Positions 47,654 to 57,025 are shown, counted from the stretch's first letter. The stretch is 64,000 nucleotides of DNA from Mannheimia varigena (GCF_013377235.1 NZ_CP016226.1:744001-808000), one strand, 5' to 3'. Program-made: numbers and translations. The notes: generated by a model from the sequence alone, not told the origin.

Positions 47654-48916
47654 ATGCATCTTACTCAATTAAAAAATACCCCCGTTTCTGATCTTGTTAA
47701 AATGGGTGAAAACCAAATGGGATTAGAAAATTTAGCCCGTTTACGTAAACAAGACATTGTTTTTGCCATTCTCAAACAACACGCAAAAAGTGGTGAGGAT
47801 ATTTTTGGTCAAGGCGTGTTAGAAATCTTGCCTGATGGCTTTGGTTTCTTGCGTTCTGCAGATAGTTCTTACTTAGCCGGACCTGATGATATTTACGTTT
47901 CACCGAGTCAAATTCGCCGTTTTAACTTGCAAACCGGGGATAAAATCGAAGGTAAAATCCGTCCACCAAAAGAAGGCGAACGTTATTTTGCTCTGTTAAA
48001 AGTGGATTCCGTCAATGATGACAAACCTGAAGCCTCTCGTAGTAAAATTTTATTCGAGAACTTAACCCCTCTACACGCAAATTCTCGTTTGAAAATGGAG
48101 CGTGGCAACGGCTCAAAAGAAGATTTAACTGCTCGCATCCTAGATTTAGCGGCTCCTATCGGTAAAGGTCAGCGTGCATTAATCGTAGCGCCTCCAAAAG
48201 CGGGTAAAACCGTTCTTCTACAAAATATCGCTCAAAGCATTACCTCTAACCACCCTGAATGTGAATTGATCGTTCTCTTAATTGATGAACGCCCGGAAGA
48301 GGTAACCGAAATGCAACGTACCGTGCGTGGCGAAGTGATTGCCTCTACCTTTGACGAACCGGCAACCCGCCACGTTCAAGTAGCTGAAATGGTAATTGAA
48401 AAAGCCAAACGCTCGGTTGAACATAAAAAAGATGTGGTGATTTTATTAGACTCTATTACCCGTCTTGCTCGTGCTTACAACACAGTAACCCCTGTGTCAG
48501 GTAAAATTCTTTCCGGTGGTGTGGATGCAAACGCATTACATCGTCCAAAACGTTTCTTCGGTGCCGCTCGTAATGTGGAAGAAGGCGGCAGCTTAACCAT
48601 TATCGCGACTGCCCTTGTGGATACCGGTTCGAAAATGGACGAGGTTATCTTTGAAGAATTTAAAGGTACAGGTAATATGGAATTACATTTATCTCGTCGT
48701 ATTGCTGAACGCCGTATCTTCCCTGCGATTGACTTTAACCGTTCAGGCACGCGTAAAGATGACTTGTTAATGGCAGCCGATGAGCTACAAAAAACCTGGA
48801 TGCTACGTAAAGTGCTCAATCCTATGGATGAAGTGGACGCTATCGAATGGTTAATTGATAAATTAATGATGGCAAAAACCAACGAAGAGTTTTTTGAGAT
48901 TATGAAACGTTCGTAG
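47654..48916 (+). CDS. rho: Transcription termination factor Rho
   Basis: Rho is the hexameric RNA-dependent ATPase that ends transcription at untranslated RNA. The 420-residue protein has the N-terminal helix bundle ([38 protein letters not shown]), the RNA-binding cold-shock-like domain with [14 protein letters not shown], Walker [15 protein letters not shown] (about 178-186), Walker [17 protein letters not shown] and the Q/R-loops. No clear ribosome binding site precedes the ATG. A gap of 192 bases upstream, holding the deoX terminator and a USS, leaves room for a leader. Confidence 0.98.
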   Translation: MHLTQLKNTPVSDLVKMGENQMGLENLARLRKQDIVFAILKQHAKSGEDIFGQGVLEILPDGFGFLRSADSSYLAGPDDIYVSPSQIRRFNLQTGDKIEGKIRPPKEGERYFALLKVDSVNDDKPEASRSKILFENLTPLHANSRLKMERGNGSKEDLTARILDLAAPIGKGQRALIVAPPKAGKTVLLQNIAQSITSNHPECELIVLLIDERPEEVTEMQRTVRGEVIASTFDEPATRHVQVAEMVIEKAKRSVEHKKDVVILLDSITRLARAYNTVTPVSGKILSGGVDANALHRPKRFFGAARNVEEGGSLTIIATALVDTGSKMDEVIFEEFKGTGNMELHLSRRIAERRIFPAIDFNRSGTRKDDLLMAADELQKTWMLRKVLNPMDEVDAIEWLIDKLMMAKTNEEFFEIMKRS

Positions 48917-48921
48917 AACAT

Positions 48922-48956
48922 AAAAAAATCAGCACCATTTAGGTGCTGATTTTTTT
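48922..48956. terminator. Bidirectional terminator between rho and the dms locus
   Basis: AATCAGCACC and GGTGCTGATT form a 10-base stem with a 5-base loop, with A- and T-runs on both sides, between convergent genes. Confidence 0.88.
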
Positions 48957-48962
48957 GAAAGA

Positions 48963-49487
48963 TTAAACCAGTTGAATTGCTGATAAAAAGCAGCTTATCT
49001 TACATTCCCCACAACCATTACATAATTCATCATTCACGACTAAATTTTCAGAAATAGCTTGCTGAGGGCATTTATCTTGGCACATAGTACAAAATTGAGC
49101 TTGTTTCACTAAGCATTCATTAGAAAAACTTGGGCGAAGCTCAGTATCTCTTTTGAAGGCAATATTTAAAGCATTAGTAGAACAACTTTCAGCACATTTT
49201 CCACATAAACTACAACTCATATAATCTAACTCTAAAACAGCTTTTTGTCGCTGAATTTGAATTAAATTATGTGGGCAAGCCTGAATGCAATCTCCACAAC
49301 CAGTACAAGCAACTAGAAATAGATGTTCTTCTGCGGCAAAAGGCGGACGATAAGCTAAACGAGAATTATGCTCTTTCTGCCCTTTATTTATAGAGTGGAA
49401 GAGTGTTCGTAATAGCCCTCGCCTTGAAATCTGTTTATGATTTAAATATGCCTCATAATATTGTTCATTTCTGCCTTGCATATTCAT
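48963..49487 (-). CDS. napF: NapF-type polyferredoxin of the dms locus
   Basis: A 174-residue iron-sulfur protein with four cysteine groups: CTGCGDCIQACP, CSLCGKCAESC, CTMCQDKC (with a preceding Cys) and CNGCGECKISC, each typical of a [4Fe-4S] cluster. The N-terminal ISRRGLLRTLF resembles a NapF N-terminus. In nap operons NapF helps mature the molybdoenzyme; here, at the end of the dmsABC locus as in Haemophilus, a similar role for DmsA is likely. Its ATG overlaps the stop codon of the truncated dmsD-like gene (TAATG). Confidence 0.85.
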   Translation of the reverse strand: MNMQGRNEQYYEAYLNHKQISRRGLLRTLFHSINKGQKEHNSRLAYRPPFAAEEHLFLVACTGCGDCIQACPHNLIQIQRQKAVLELDYMSCSLCGKCAESCSTNALNIAFKRDTELRPSFSNECLVKQAQFCTMCQDKCPQQAISENLVVNDELCNGCGECKISCFLSAIQLV

Positions 49488-49801
49488 TACCGATAGAGTT
49501 GTGATGAGATAATCTCTATATTCACCTGCTCTTTATCTAAATATACTGAACTCCAAGGTGGTGCGAGTAGTTCATTTGGACCAATAAATAGTGCTTGATA
49601 ATCTCTAGAAATATTCTGTTTCAGCCCTTTAGCAATTAACGCAGGAATTTCCGAATGCTGAATTGACCATTGCTGTTCCCACTCTGGCTCAGAGAATAGT
49701 GATAACACTGTTTGGGCCTGCTGCTCATTTGGCGAATAATAAAATAGCGTTCCTAACAATCGTCCACTTAAAGAAATCCATTCTAATAATGCTTTATCCA
49801 T
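49487..49801 (-). pseudogene. dmsD: Truncated TorD/DmsD-family chaperone gene
   Basis: The 104-residue product matches only the N-terminal half of TorD/DmsD chaperones, which bind the twin-arginine signal of molybdoenzymes and are normally about 180-210 residues. Seen: GRLLGTLFYYSPNE near the N-terminus and the family landmark LLAPPWSSVYLDKE at about residues 78-91. After that the frame runs only 13 more codons, with no trace of the helical C-terminal half, and stops on the napF start codon. Start ATG at 49801 has GAGGTGG just upstream; a TTG at 49828 lies in a hairpin. It may be non-functional or a natural half-protein; I treat it as probably broken. Confidence 0.6.
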
Positions 49802-49826
49802 ACCACCTCGAATATAAAAAATGCTC

Positions 49827-49848
49827 AAAGGGCGAATATCCGCCCTTT
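49827..49848 (-). terminator. Hairpin between dmsC and the dmsD remnant
   Basis: AAAGGGCG (49827-49834) and CGCCCTTT (49841-49848) form an 8-base stem right after the dmsC stop. On the minus strand a T-run (ATTTTTT) follows 4 bases later, so it may reduce transcription into the distal genes. Confidence 0.6.
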
Positions 49849-49852
49849 ATTT

Positions 49853-50689
49853 TTACCCTGCTACCGCCATTCCAACGGTCATATGTAATCCATAAAACAC
49901 GGTTCTGCCAATCATTTCAGCCAATAGCACTATTATAAGTGCCATTCCTAAAAGCATTGTATTTTTACCCTTAAATAATAAAATACCTGCTAAACCTAAT
50001 AGACATAATCGAACTACGTGCATAATTGCATAATCTGGCACCAAATCGACCGCTTGTGCTGCCGAACTATGGATTTGGCTTAATCCAAAACCTTGATCAA
50101 GCACCACAATAGCAGCTAGAAATATGGCGATAACATATAGCCAAGGATAATAGCAGAACGAGTATTCTCGATGAGGATTAGAGTGTAATAGAACGTAAGC
50201 TAATGCACTACCGCCAATTATCACCGTTAAGTAAAACTGCCACGAGGTAAATACGGTATTCCACGTTGGTACGGTGCTAATATGATAAAGATTGTTCATC
50301 ATATACATAAAAATCAAGCCCACACAAGCGGTCAAAATTAACCAAATTTTTGCAAATCCTGTTGGCATTTTATTTAACACCGCTAATAACCAATATAAAC
50401 CAGCTAAAGCAAAGAAAGCTGCCCCACTGGCAATTTCATTACTGAGCATTGACTCACCAATACGATTTAGGCTGTTAAATGCTCGCAGAGGAGAGCCTAA
50501 ATGTAGTGCAGATGCCACAAAACCGAGAGCTAATAAAACAAGCGGAATAAACATCACTTTATGAATATACGAGTGGCTCTGCTCCGAATTATTGCGACAT
50601 AGCACAAAACTCAATAATAGCCAGCAGCCAACTGCGGATTGTGCAAGTACAGTAAAAACAATTAAAGGTAATTCGTGTAGTCCGTTCAT
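49853..50689 (-). CDS. dmsC: DMSO reductase membrane anchor DmsC
   Basis: DmsC anchors DmsAB to the inner membrane and oxidises menaquinol. The 278-residue protein has about eight hydrophobic helices, starts MNGLHELPLIVFTVLAQSAVGCWLLL as DmsC proteins do, and includes ASALHLGSPLRAFNSLNRIGESMLSNEI, the conserved quinol-site region. It follows dmsB by one base. Identity is supported by family resemblance and by dmsA and dmsB immediately upstream. Confidence 0.94.
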   Translation of the reverse strand: MNGLHELPLIVFTVLAQSAVGCWLLLSFVLCRNNSEQSHSYIHKVMFIPLVLLALGFVASALHLGSPLRAFNSLNRIGESMLSNEIASGAAFFALAGLYWLLAVLNKMPTGFAKIWLILTACVGLIFMYMMNNLYHISTVPTWNTVFTSWQFYLTVIIGGSALAYVLLHSNPHREYSFCYYPWLYVIAIFLAAIVVLDQGFGLSQIHSSAAQAVDLVPDYAIMHVVRLCLLGLAGILLFKGKNTMLLGMALIIVLLAEMIGRTVFYGLHMTVGMAVAG

Positions 50690-50690
50690 A

Positions 50691-51308
50691 TTACACCTCT
50701 CTTGGATTGGCTAAAAAGCCTGTTTTATCGCCACTTGAGCGTGCATTTTTATTCGGTTTCACCACCAAATTCGGCTTGGTAAACTCAGCAGATGGCAATG
50801 GTGCAATAGAGGCTTGATTGCCATATTTTTCACGCAACTCTTTAATTGGGGCAAAATCTAATGCACGTAGCGGACAAGCATCTACGCAAATTGGCTTACT
50901 TCCATCTTTCACTCGTGAATAACAGCCATCGCATTTCGTCATTAGCCCTTTTTTCACATCAAATTGCGGAGCATTGTAAGGACAAGCCATACTACAGTAG
51001 CGGCAGCCAATACATCTTTCCTCATCAACAATGACAAATCCATCAGCATTTTTGTGCATAGCTCCAGTTGGACACACTTTACTACAAGCTGCATCATCAC
51101 AATGGTTACAGGAAATCGACATATAATAGGTAAAAATATCTTGATTCCAGCAACCATTTCCATCTTGTATCCAATTACCACCTGCATATTCATAAATTCG
51201 GCGAAAATTCACCTCTGTTCCTAAATCTTTGTAATCCTTACAAGCTAACTCACAAGTTTTACAGCCGGTACAACGTTCAGAATCAAAATAAAAACCATAT
51301 TGTTCCAT
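50691..51308 (-). CDS. dmsB: DMSO reductase iron-sulfur subunit DmsB
   Basis: DmsB carries four [4Fe-4S] clusters and passes electrons from DmsC to DmsA. The 205-residue protein matches the family length, with cysteine groups CTGCKTCELACKDY (about 14), CNHCDDAACSKVCPTGAM, CIGCRYCSMACPYNAP and CDGCYSRV...CVDACPLRAL. It is 9 bases after dmsA and 1 base before dmsC. Confidence 0.97.
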   Translation of the reverse strand: MEQYGFYFDSERCTGCKTCELACKDYKDLGTEVNFRRIYEYAGGNWIQDGNGCWNQDIFTYYMSISCNHCDDAACSKVCPTGAMHKNADGFVIVDEERCIGCRYCSMACPYNAPQFDVKKGLMTKCDGCYSRVKDGSKPICVDACPLRALDFAPIKELREKYGNQASIAPLPSAEFTKPNLVVKPNKNARSSGDKTGFLANPREV

Positions 51309-51317
51309 AGCTCACCT

Positions 51318-53732
51318 CTATAATTTTGCAACTTGGACTAAGTTAGAATGTTGTGGATTACCTTTGGCTAAAGGTGATGGACGCTGGGTAGTCAGCACAT
51401 TGACACAACCACCATGATCGATACCTTTATTATCCGGTGCATACCAACCACCTTCACTTAATGCCACAACTCCCGGCATAATACGAGGAGTCACTTTGGC
51501 ATTAATATGCACTTCACCACGATCATTAAAAATTTTCAGCATATCGCCATTTTTAATGCCTCTAGGCTCTGCATCAATTGGGTTAATCCAAACCTCTTGT
51601 GGCGTAGCTGCTTTCAGCACATCAACATTGCCATAGGTAGAGTGTGTTCGGGCTTTATAGTGGAAACCACACATTTGTAGAGGGTATTTTTCCATTAGTG
51701 GATCACCATAATGCTCGAAACTATCAACGTGAATCGGTAATGGATGAATAACCTCGTCTTTGTCTAACTCCCAAGTTTTCGCAATTTCTGCTAAACGTTC
51801 AGAATAAATTTCAATCTTACCTGACGGTGTAGCTAGTGGATTTGCATCTGGGTTTTCACGGAAATTTTTATAGGCGATATAGAAACCGTTAGGATCAACT
51901 TTTTTGAAGATCCCTTGTTTTCTAAATTCTTCAAAGCTAGGCAATTCAGGTAGCTGAGCTCGGGATTGTTCATAAATATGACGCAACCACTCTTCTTGTG
52001 TACGACCTTCAGTAAATTTCTCTTTCACCCCTAATTTTTCTGACAAATCACTCAACATATCGTAGATATTGCGGCATTCAAATGGCGGCTTCACTACTTG
52101 GTCAGCAAAAATGAGGTAATTCATATTCGAAGTAAACGCATCTAAACAGAAATCCATTTGCTCTGATGTCGTACAATCAGGAAGCAAAATATCACTGTAT
52201 TTTGCGGTTGATGTCATATGGTTATCAATGGTAATAATCAACTCACATTTAGAATCATCTTGTAGAATTTCGTGAGTTCGATTAATTTCTGCGTGCTGAT
52301 TAATTAAGCAATTACTAGCATAATTCCAAATAACCTTAATTGGTGCGGTTAAACGCTCTACGCCGCGAATACCATCTGTCTTATCCGTCATTTCTGTTGC
52401 ACGGAAAATCGCATCTGTCCAGAGGAACATTGGAATACTGGCTTTTACCGGATTGGTTAATGTTGGCATACGCACAAAAGGTACGCCATAAGAGCTTTCA
52501 CGAGCTCCTGTATTACCGCCACTAATCCCCACATTTCCAGTTAATATCGGCAACATTGCAATAGCACGAGAAAGAATTTCGCCATTACTACGGCGTTGCG
52601 GTCCCCAACCTTGTGAAATACAAGCCGGTTTTGTAGAGCCAATCTCACGAGCTAATTTCACGATACGATCAGCTGGGATACCTGTGATTTTAGCCGCCCA
52701 TTCCGGGGTTTTTGCAATACCGTCTTCCCCTTGCCCCAAAATATGGGCTTTATAATGACTATTTTTCGGAGCTGAGGCTGGTAATGTTTTTTCATCATAA
52801 CCAACACAATATTTATCAAGGAAAGGATGATCAACTAAATCTTCGGTAATCAATACATAAGCGAAGGCAGAAACTAACGCGGCATCAGTCCCTGGTCGAA
52901 TTGGAATCCACTCATCTTCTTTACCCAGCCCTGTATCCGTATAGCGAGGATCGATAATAATTAATTTCGCATTAGATTTTGCTTTGGCCTGCTGAATACA
53001 GTAAGTTAAACCACCACCACTCATTCGAGTTTCGGCTGGATTATTCCCAAATAGCACAATCAATTTGGAATTTTCCATATCAGCCATTCCATTACCTAAT
53101 GCCCAACCACCGCCGTAAGTATAATCTAAGCCCACTGCAATTTGTGCCGTACTATAATCGCCATAGTGATTTAAATAACCGCCAATACAGTTCATTAAAC
53201 GAGCAACTAATGTTGAACCTGGTGGCCAAGATTTTGTTATTGTGCCACCTAGAGTCCCTGTACCATAATTTAGATAGATGCTTTCATTGCCATATTTGGC
53301 AATATTTTTCTTTAAAGAATCTGCAATGATTGTTAAGGCTTCGTCCCAAGTAATTCGCTCAAACTTACCTTCGCCACGCTTGCCAACACGCTTCATCGGA
53401 TATTTTAATCGGTCAGGATTGTACACACGGCGACGCATTGAACGTCCACGCAAACAGGCTCGAACTTGATGATCGAGATTGTAGGTTTCAGTTCCTGTAT
53501 TATCAGTTTCAACATAGGTAATACGTTCATCTTTAACATGCATGCGTAATGCACAACGGCTACCGCAATTTACTGTACAAGCACTCCAAACGACTTTTTC
53601 ATCACTTGTATTTTGAACAGGAATAGATTCAGCTTTAGCTGAGAAAGGAAGAGATAGACCAGATGCCGCCGCTAGGCTTGTTGCAGAGGCAGTTTTCAGA
53701 AAATGACGACGATTTAAGTTAAAATCACTCAT
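51318..53732 (-). CDS. dmsA: DMSO reductase molybdopterin subunit DmsA
   Basis: DmsA reduces dimethyl sulfoxide and related S- and N-oxides at a bis-MGD molybdenum site during anaerobic respiration. The 804-residue precursor has a twin-arginine signal (NRRHFLKTASATSLAAASG, cleavage near residue 33), the N-terminal [4Fe-4S] region (SACTVNCGSRC plus ACLRGR), the ITWDEAL motif, and C-terminal molybdopterin dinucleotide-binding segments (GCVNVLTTQRPSPLAKGNPQHSNLV). First gene of dmsABC; an FNR site and NarP-like heptamer lie upstream. Confidence 0.97.
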   Translation of the reverse strand: MSDFNLNRRHFLKTASATSLAAASGLSLPFSAKAESIPVQNTSDEKVVWSACTVNCGSRCALRMHVKDERITYVETDNTGTETYNLDHQVRACLRGRSMRRRVYNPDRLKYPMKRVGKRGEGKFERITWDEALTIIADSLKKNIAKYGNESIYLNYGTGTLGGTITKSWPPGSTLVARLMNCIGGYLNHYGDYSTAQIAVGLDYTYGGGWALGNGMADMENSKLIVLFGNNPAETRMSGGGLTYCIQQAKAKSNAKLIIIDPRYTDTGLGKEDEWIPIRPGTDAALVSAFAYVLITEDLVDHPFLDKYCVGYDEKTLPASAPKNSHYKAHILGQGEDGIAKTPEWAAKITGIPADRIVKLAREIGSTKPACISQGWGPQRRSNGEILSRAIAMLPILTGNVGISGGNTGARESSYGVPFVRMPTLTNPVKASIPMFLWTDAIFRATEMTDKTDGIRGVERLTAPIKVIWNYASNCLINQHAEINRTHEILQDDSKCELIITIDNHMTSTAKYSDILLPDCTTSEQMDFCLDAFTSNMNYLIFADQVVKPPFECRNIYDMLSDLSEKLGVKEKFTEGRTQEEWLRHIYEQSRAQLPELPSFEEFRKQGIFKKVDPNGFYIAYKNFRENPDANPLATPSGKIEIYSERLAEIAKTWELDKDEVIHPLPIHVDSFEHYGDPLMEKYPLQMCGFHYKARTHSTYGNVDVLKAATPQEVWINPIDAEPRGIKNGDMLKIFNDRGEVHINAKVTPRIMPGVVALSEGGWYAPDNKGIDHGGCVNVLTTQRPSPLAKGNPQHSNLVQVAKL

Positions 53733-53763
53733 ATAATTTCCCCCACGAAAATTAAGTAAATTA

Positions 53764-53805
53764 ACTTTAACTCAAAAGAAGTACCCCTGACTTGACTTAC
53801 ATCAA
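53764..53805 (-). promoter_or_regulatory. FNR-dependent promoter of dmsA
   Basis: On the minus strand an FNR dyad TTGATGTAAGTCAA (53805-53792; one mismatch to TTGAT-N4-ATCAA) is followed by a -10 TAAAGT (53769-53764). With a start near 53757 the dyad centre is at -41.5, the class II FNR position. A heptamer TACCCCT (plus strand, 53782-53788), matching NarL/NarP sites, lies between. Confidence 0.72.
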
Positions 53806-53877
53806 AAAACGAATAAAATCAACAACTTACTAATGATAAGTGTTTTTATTTCCTAATTTAAACCCAAATAAAATGTT

Positions 53878-53902
53878 AAAGGCTACACACTGTGTAGCCT
53901 TT
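53878..53902 (-). terminator. Terminator of argCBD
   Basis: AAAGGCTACAC (53878-53888) and GTGTAGCCTTT (53892-53902) form a perfect 11-base stem with a 3-base loop, 12 bases beyond the argD stop. Confidence 0.8.
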
Positions 53903-53913
53903 CTTCTCTAAAA

Positions 53914-55098
53914 TCACTCGCTTTCCAGCACTTCTTTTAGCACTTGCATTCCGTGAGCAATTTGTTCATCAGAAATGATGAGCGGTGGGAGCAAACGTAG
54001 CTTGCTTTTCGCCGTTAAAAACAGCACACCTTTAGCGATACATTTTGCCACGATATCAGAAGCTAACACGCCATCTTCAAATTCCACACCAAGCATTAAA
54101 CCTAGACCTGAAACCGATTTCACTTTTGGAAGAGCGGCAAGTGTTGCTTGTAGCGATTGCCCTTTTCGTTGCACTTCCGCCAAGAAATCAGCGTTGATTT
54201 TATCCACTACCACATTCGCCCCTGCGCAAGCCACAGGATTGCCGCCAAAGGTTGATCCGTGGTCGCTTTTGCCGAGGGTATTTTCCACTTTTTCACCGAG
54301 TAGGAACGAGCCAATCGGCAAGCCACCGCCTAAGCCTTTCGCCAAACTCACGATGTCGGGCTGCAAGCCGAATTGTTGGTAAGAGAACATTGTGCCGGTT
54401 CGCCCAATGCCGGTTTGCACTTCGTCAATAATAAAGACGATATCTTTTTCGTGGCAGAGGGCTTGCACCGCTTGCAAGTAGTCGTTATCAAGCGAGCAAA
54501 CGCCGCCTTCGCCTTGCACCACTTCAACCAAAATACCGCACACATCATTGGTGTTTAAACGAGTTTTGAGAGCCTCAATTTCGTTCGCTGGCACATATTC
54601 AAAACCGTCCGTGAAAGGGTGGAAATGTTGGTGGAATACCTCTTGCCCTGTTGCGGCAAGGGTGGAAATCGTGCGTCCGTGGAAAGAGTTCACTAAAGTT
54701 AAAATGGTTGAACGCCCTGCTCCGTATTTATCGTGGCTATATTTACGAGCCGTTTTCACCGCTCCTTCATTCGCTTCCGCCCCTGAATTGCAAAAAAATG
54801 CCCGTTTTAAACCGCTTGCTGCCACCAATTTTTTTGCAAGTTGGCTTGAGGGTTCGGTGAAGAACAGATTTGAGGTGTGTTGCAATTTTCCGGCTTGGTT
54901 CACAACTGCTTGTAGCCAATCGTCATCTGCCCAGCCAAGGCTATTCACGCCAATGCCGCTGGTGAAATCCAAATAGCGGTTGCCTTCAAAATCCCACACC
55001 TCGCAGCCTTTGCCGTGCGACAGGGCAAGGTCAAATCTGCCGTAAGTTTGGGCGATGTAATCTTTATCTAACTGTTTGATGTTGTTCGAAGTTGTCAT
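53914..55098 (-). CDS. argD: Acetylornithine aminotransferase
   Basis: ArgD is a PLP-dependent aminotransferase that makes N-acetylornithine from N-acetylglutamate semialdehyde; many versions also act in lysine synthesis. The 394-residue protein shows FCNSGAEANEGAVKTAR, LVNSFHGRT, the PLP-aspartate region IDEVQTGIGRTG and the Schiff-base lysine in VSLAKGLGGGLP (about residue 250). It is 8 bases after argB, the last gene of argCBD. Confidence 0.94.
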   Translation of the reverse strand: MTTSNNIKQLDKDYIAQTYGRFDLALSHGKGCEVWDFEGNRYLDFTSGIGVNSLGWADDDWLQAVVNQAGKLQHTSNLFFTEPSSQLAKKLVAASGLKRAFFCNSGAEANEGAVKTARKYSHDKYGAGRSTILTLVNSFHGRTISTLAATGQEVFHQHFHPFTDGFEYVPANEIEALKTRLNTNDVCGILVEVVQGEGGVCSLDNDYLQAVQALCHEKDIVFIIDEVQTGIGRTGTMFSYQQFGLQPDIVSLAKGLGGGLPIGSFLLGEKVENTLGKSDHGSTFGGNPVACAGANVVVDKINADFLAEVQRKGQSLQATLAALPKVKSVSGLGLMLGVEFEDGVLASDIVAKCIAKGVLFLTAKSKLRLLPPLIISDEQIAHGMQVLKEVLESE

Positions 55099-55106
55099 TT
55101 TTTATC

Positions 55107-55961
55107 CTATTGCTTATAAAATCGAGTGCCGTTTTTGCCGCCGAACAGCTCCACTAAAATAGCGTGGTCAATGCGTCCGTCAATAATGTTCGCTTCAATG
55201 CCGCCGGCGTTGATGAAATCGGTGCAGCAGGCAATTTTCGGGATCATTCCGCCAGCAATAATGCCTTGGTCGATCAACCCCTGTACTTCACTCACTTCCA
55301 CTTCTGGAATCAGCGTACTTTCATCAAAGCGATCTCGCAATAATCCTGCGATGTCGGTCATTGAAACTAATTTCGCTGCATTTAAGGCAATCGCAATTTC
55401 ACTCGCTGCCGTATCTGCGTTGATGTTGTACGCTTGTCCGTTTTCATCAACGCCCACGGTTGAAATCACTGGAATCAAGCCTGCGTTTAGGGCAATGTCA
55501 ATCACTTGCGGATTCACGTTTACAATATCACCTACGAAGCCGTAATCTACCTCGCCTTCGAGTTTTTTGCACTGCAACATAGCCCCGTCAATGCCACACA
55601 AGCCGATGCCTTTACCTTTAAGCAATGCTACCAAACTTTTGTTCACCTTACCTGCCAGCATTTGAAGCACAACGTTGATGGTGTCGCTATCCGTCACACG
55701 CAAACCGTTGATAAATTGCGGCTCTTTACCAAGCAATTTCACCCCTTGCGAAATTTCCGGCCCACCGCCGTGCACTAGCACCACTTTCACGCCTAGTCGG
55801 TTTAACAGCAAAATATCTGCCATTACCGATTTCTTCAGTTCCTCGTTGATCATTGCATTACCGCCGTATTTCACCACAATGATTTTATCTTGCCACTTGG
55901 CAAGACAAGCGGTGGATTTTTCTAATAAATTTGCGAATTGGTTGATTTCTTGTAGTTGCAT
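55107..55961 (-). CDS. argB: N-acetylglutamate kinase
   Basis: ArgB phosphorylates N-acetylglutamate with ATP, the second step of arginine synthesis. The 284-residue protein has the amino-acid-kinase motifs VVKYGGNAM (about 27), VLVHGGGPEIS (about 60), INADTAASEIA and GGMIPK. It is longer than the 258-residue E. coli enzyme; the extra N-terminal helix (residues 1-25) is a feature of hexameric, arginine-inhibited forms, so feedback inhibition is plausible here (inference). Confidence 0.95.
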   Translation of the reverse strand: MQLQEINQFANLLEKSTACLAKWQDKIIVVKYGGNAMINEELKKSVMADILLLNRLGVKVVLVHGGGPEISQGVKLLGKEPQFINGLRVTDSDTINVVLQMLAGKVNKSLVALLKGKGIGLCGIDGAMLQCKKLEGEVDYGFVGDIVNVNPQVIDIALNAGLIPVISTVGVDENGQAYNINADTAASEIAIALNAAKLVSMTDIAGLLRDRFDESTLIPEVEVSEVQGLIDQGIIAGGMIPKIACCTDFINAGGIEANIIDGRIDHAILVELFGGKNGTRFYKQ

Positions 55962-56011
55962 ATTTTTCTCACTATCTAGTTCCTCTCTTTAGAAAAGAGG
56001 GGAGTTGATGA

Positions 56012-56953
56012 TTAAACTTCTAACCCCGAGGTTTCCTCTCTCCCCAACATTATATTCATACACTGCACCGCTGCTCCTGATGCTCCTTTGCCTAAATTAT
56101 CAAAACGAGCAGCAAGTAAAATTTGGCTTTCATTGCCGTAGACAAAAATCTCAAGGCTGTCCTTTCCTGAATAGGCATTGGCGGCGAGCATTCCATCTTC
56201 AGGCAGAGTTTGGAATGGGTGAACGGTGATCAAGTTGCGGTTTTGGTAATAATCAGCGAATAGATTTGCAATTTCTTCGCCAGATTTGACCGCTTGTAAC
56301 GCTACAATCGGCAGTGGCACAGTAACCAACATTCCGCTGTAGAAATCTGCCACCACGGGGGTGAAAATCGGCGGATTTTGCATTTGGGTGAGGGCTTGCA
56401 TTTCAGGCAAATGTTTGTGTTTTAAAGCTAAGCCGTAAACACGAGGAGCATTAAATTCTTCTGCTCTTTCTGCATTTTCATAATTGGCGATCATCGCTTT
56501 TCCGCCTCCTGAATAGCCGGTTAGTGAATGGCAACTGAGGGGATAATCCGCCGGCAAAACACCATTTTCCACCAAGGGGCGAACCAAGGCGATATAACCC
56601 GTGGCGTGGCAGCCCGGCACGGCGACACGCTTGGCTTGTTGGATCTTCTCTCGTTGTCCGCTTAATTCGGCAAAGCCATAAATCCAATCAGGATTCACTC
56701 GATGAGCGGTGGAAGTATCGCAAATACGGGCATTTTTTGGGGCATTTGCTACTAATTCTTTCGAAGCATCGTCAGGCAAGCAGAGGAAAGTTAAATCAGC
56801 CTCTGCCACTTTTTGTACTCGGGCATTCAGATCTTTTCGTAGTTCGTCAGGCAAAGTCAAAAGTTCAATATCTTCTGCTGCACTCAAACGTTCGTGAATG
56901 CGTAGCCCTGTTGTGCCAACTGCCCCATCAACAAAAATTTTGTATTTGCTCAT
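56012..56953 (-). CDS. argC: N-acetyl-gamma-glutamyl-phosphate reductase, type 2
   Basis: ArgC reduces N-acetylglutamyl phosphate to the semialdehyde with NADPH. At 313 residues this is the short type 2 form, with the nucleotide-binding GAVGTTGLRIHERL at the N-terminus, catalytic Cys in VPGCHATGY (about residue 118), and HSLTGYSGGGKAM. It differs from the roughly 335-residue type 1 ArgC of E. coli. First gene of argCBD (gaps of 50 and 8 bases), behind two ArgR boxes. Confidence 0.94.
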   Translation of the reverse strand: MSKYKIFVDGAVGTTGLRIHERLSAAEDIELLTLPDELRKDLNARVQKVAEADLTFLCLPDDASKELVANAPKNARICDTSTAHRVNPDWIYGFAELSGQREKIQQAKRVAVPGCHATGYIALVRPLVENGVLPADYPLSCHSLTGYSGGGKAMIANYENAERAEEFNAPRVYGLALKHKHLPEMQALTQMQNPPIFTPVVADFYSGMLVTVPLPIVALQAVKSGEEIANLFADYYQNRNLITVHPFQTLPEDGMLAANAYSGKDSLEIFVYGNESQILLAARFDNLGKGASGAAVQCMNIMLGREETSGLEV

Positions 56954-57025
56954 TAAAAATCCTTCTATCTGTCGCTTGTATTAGGTCGTAGTCTAAGGTT
57001 ATTTCCGGCTAAACTCAAGTTTATT

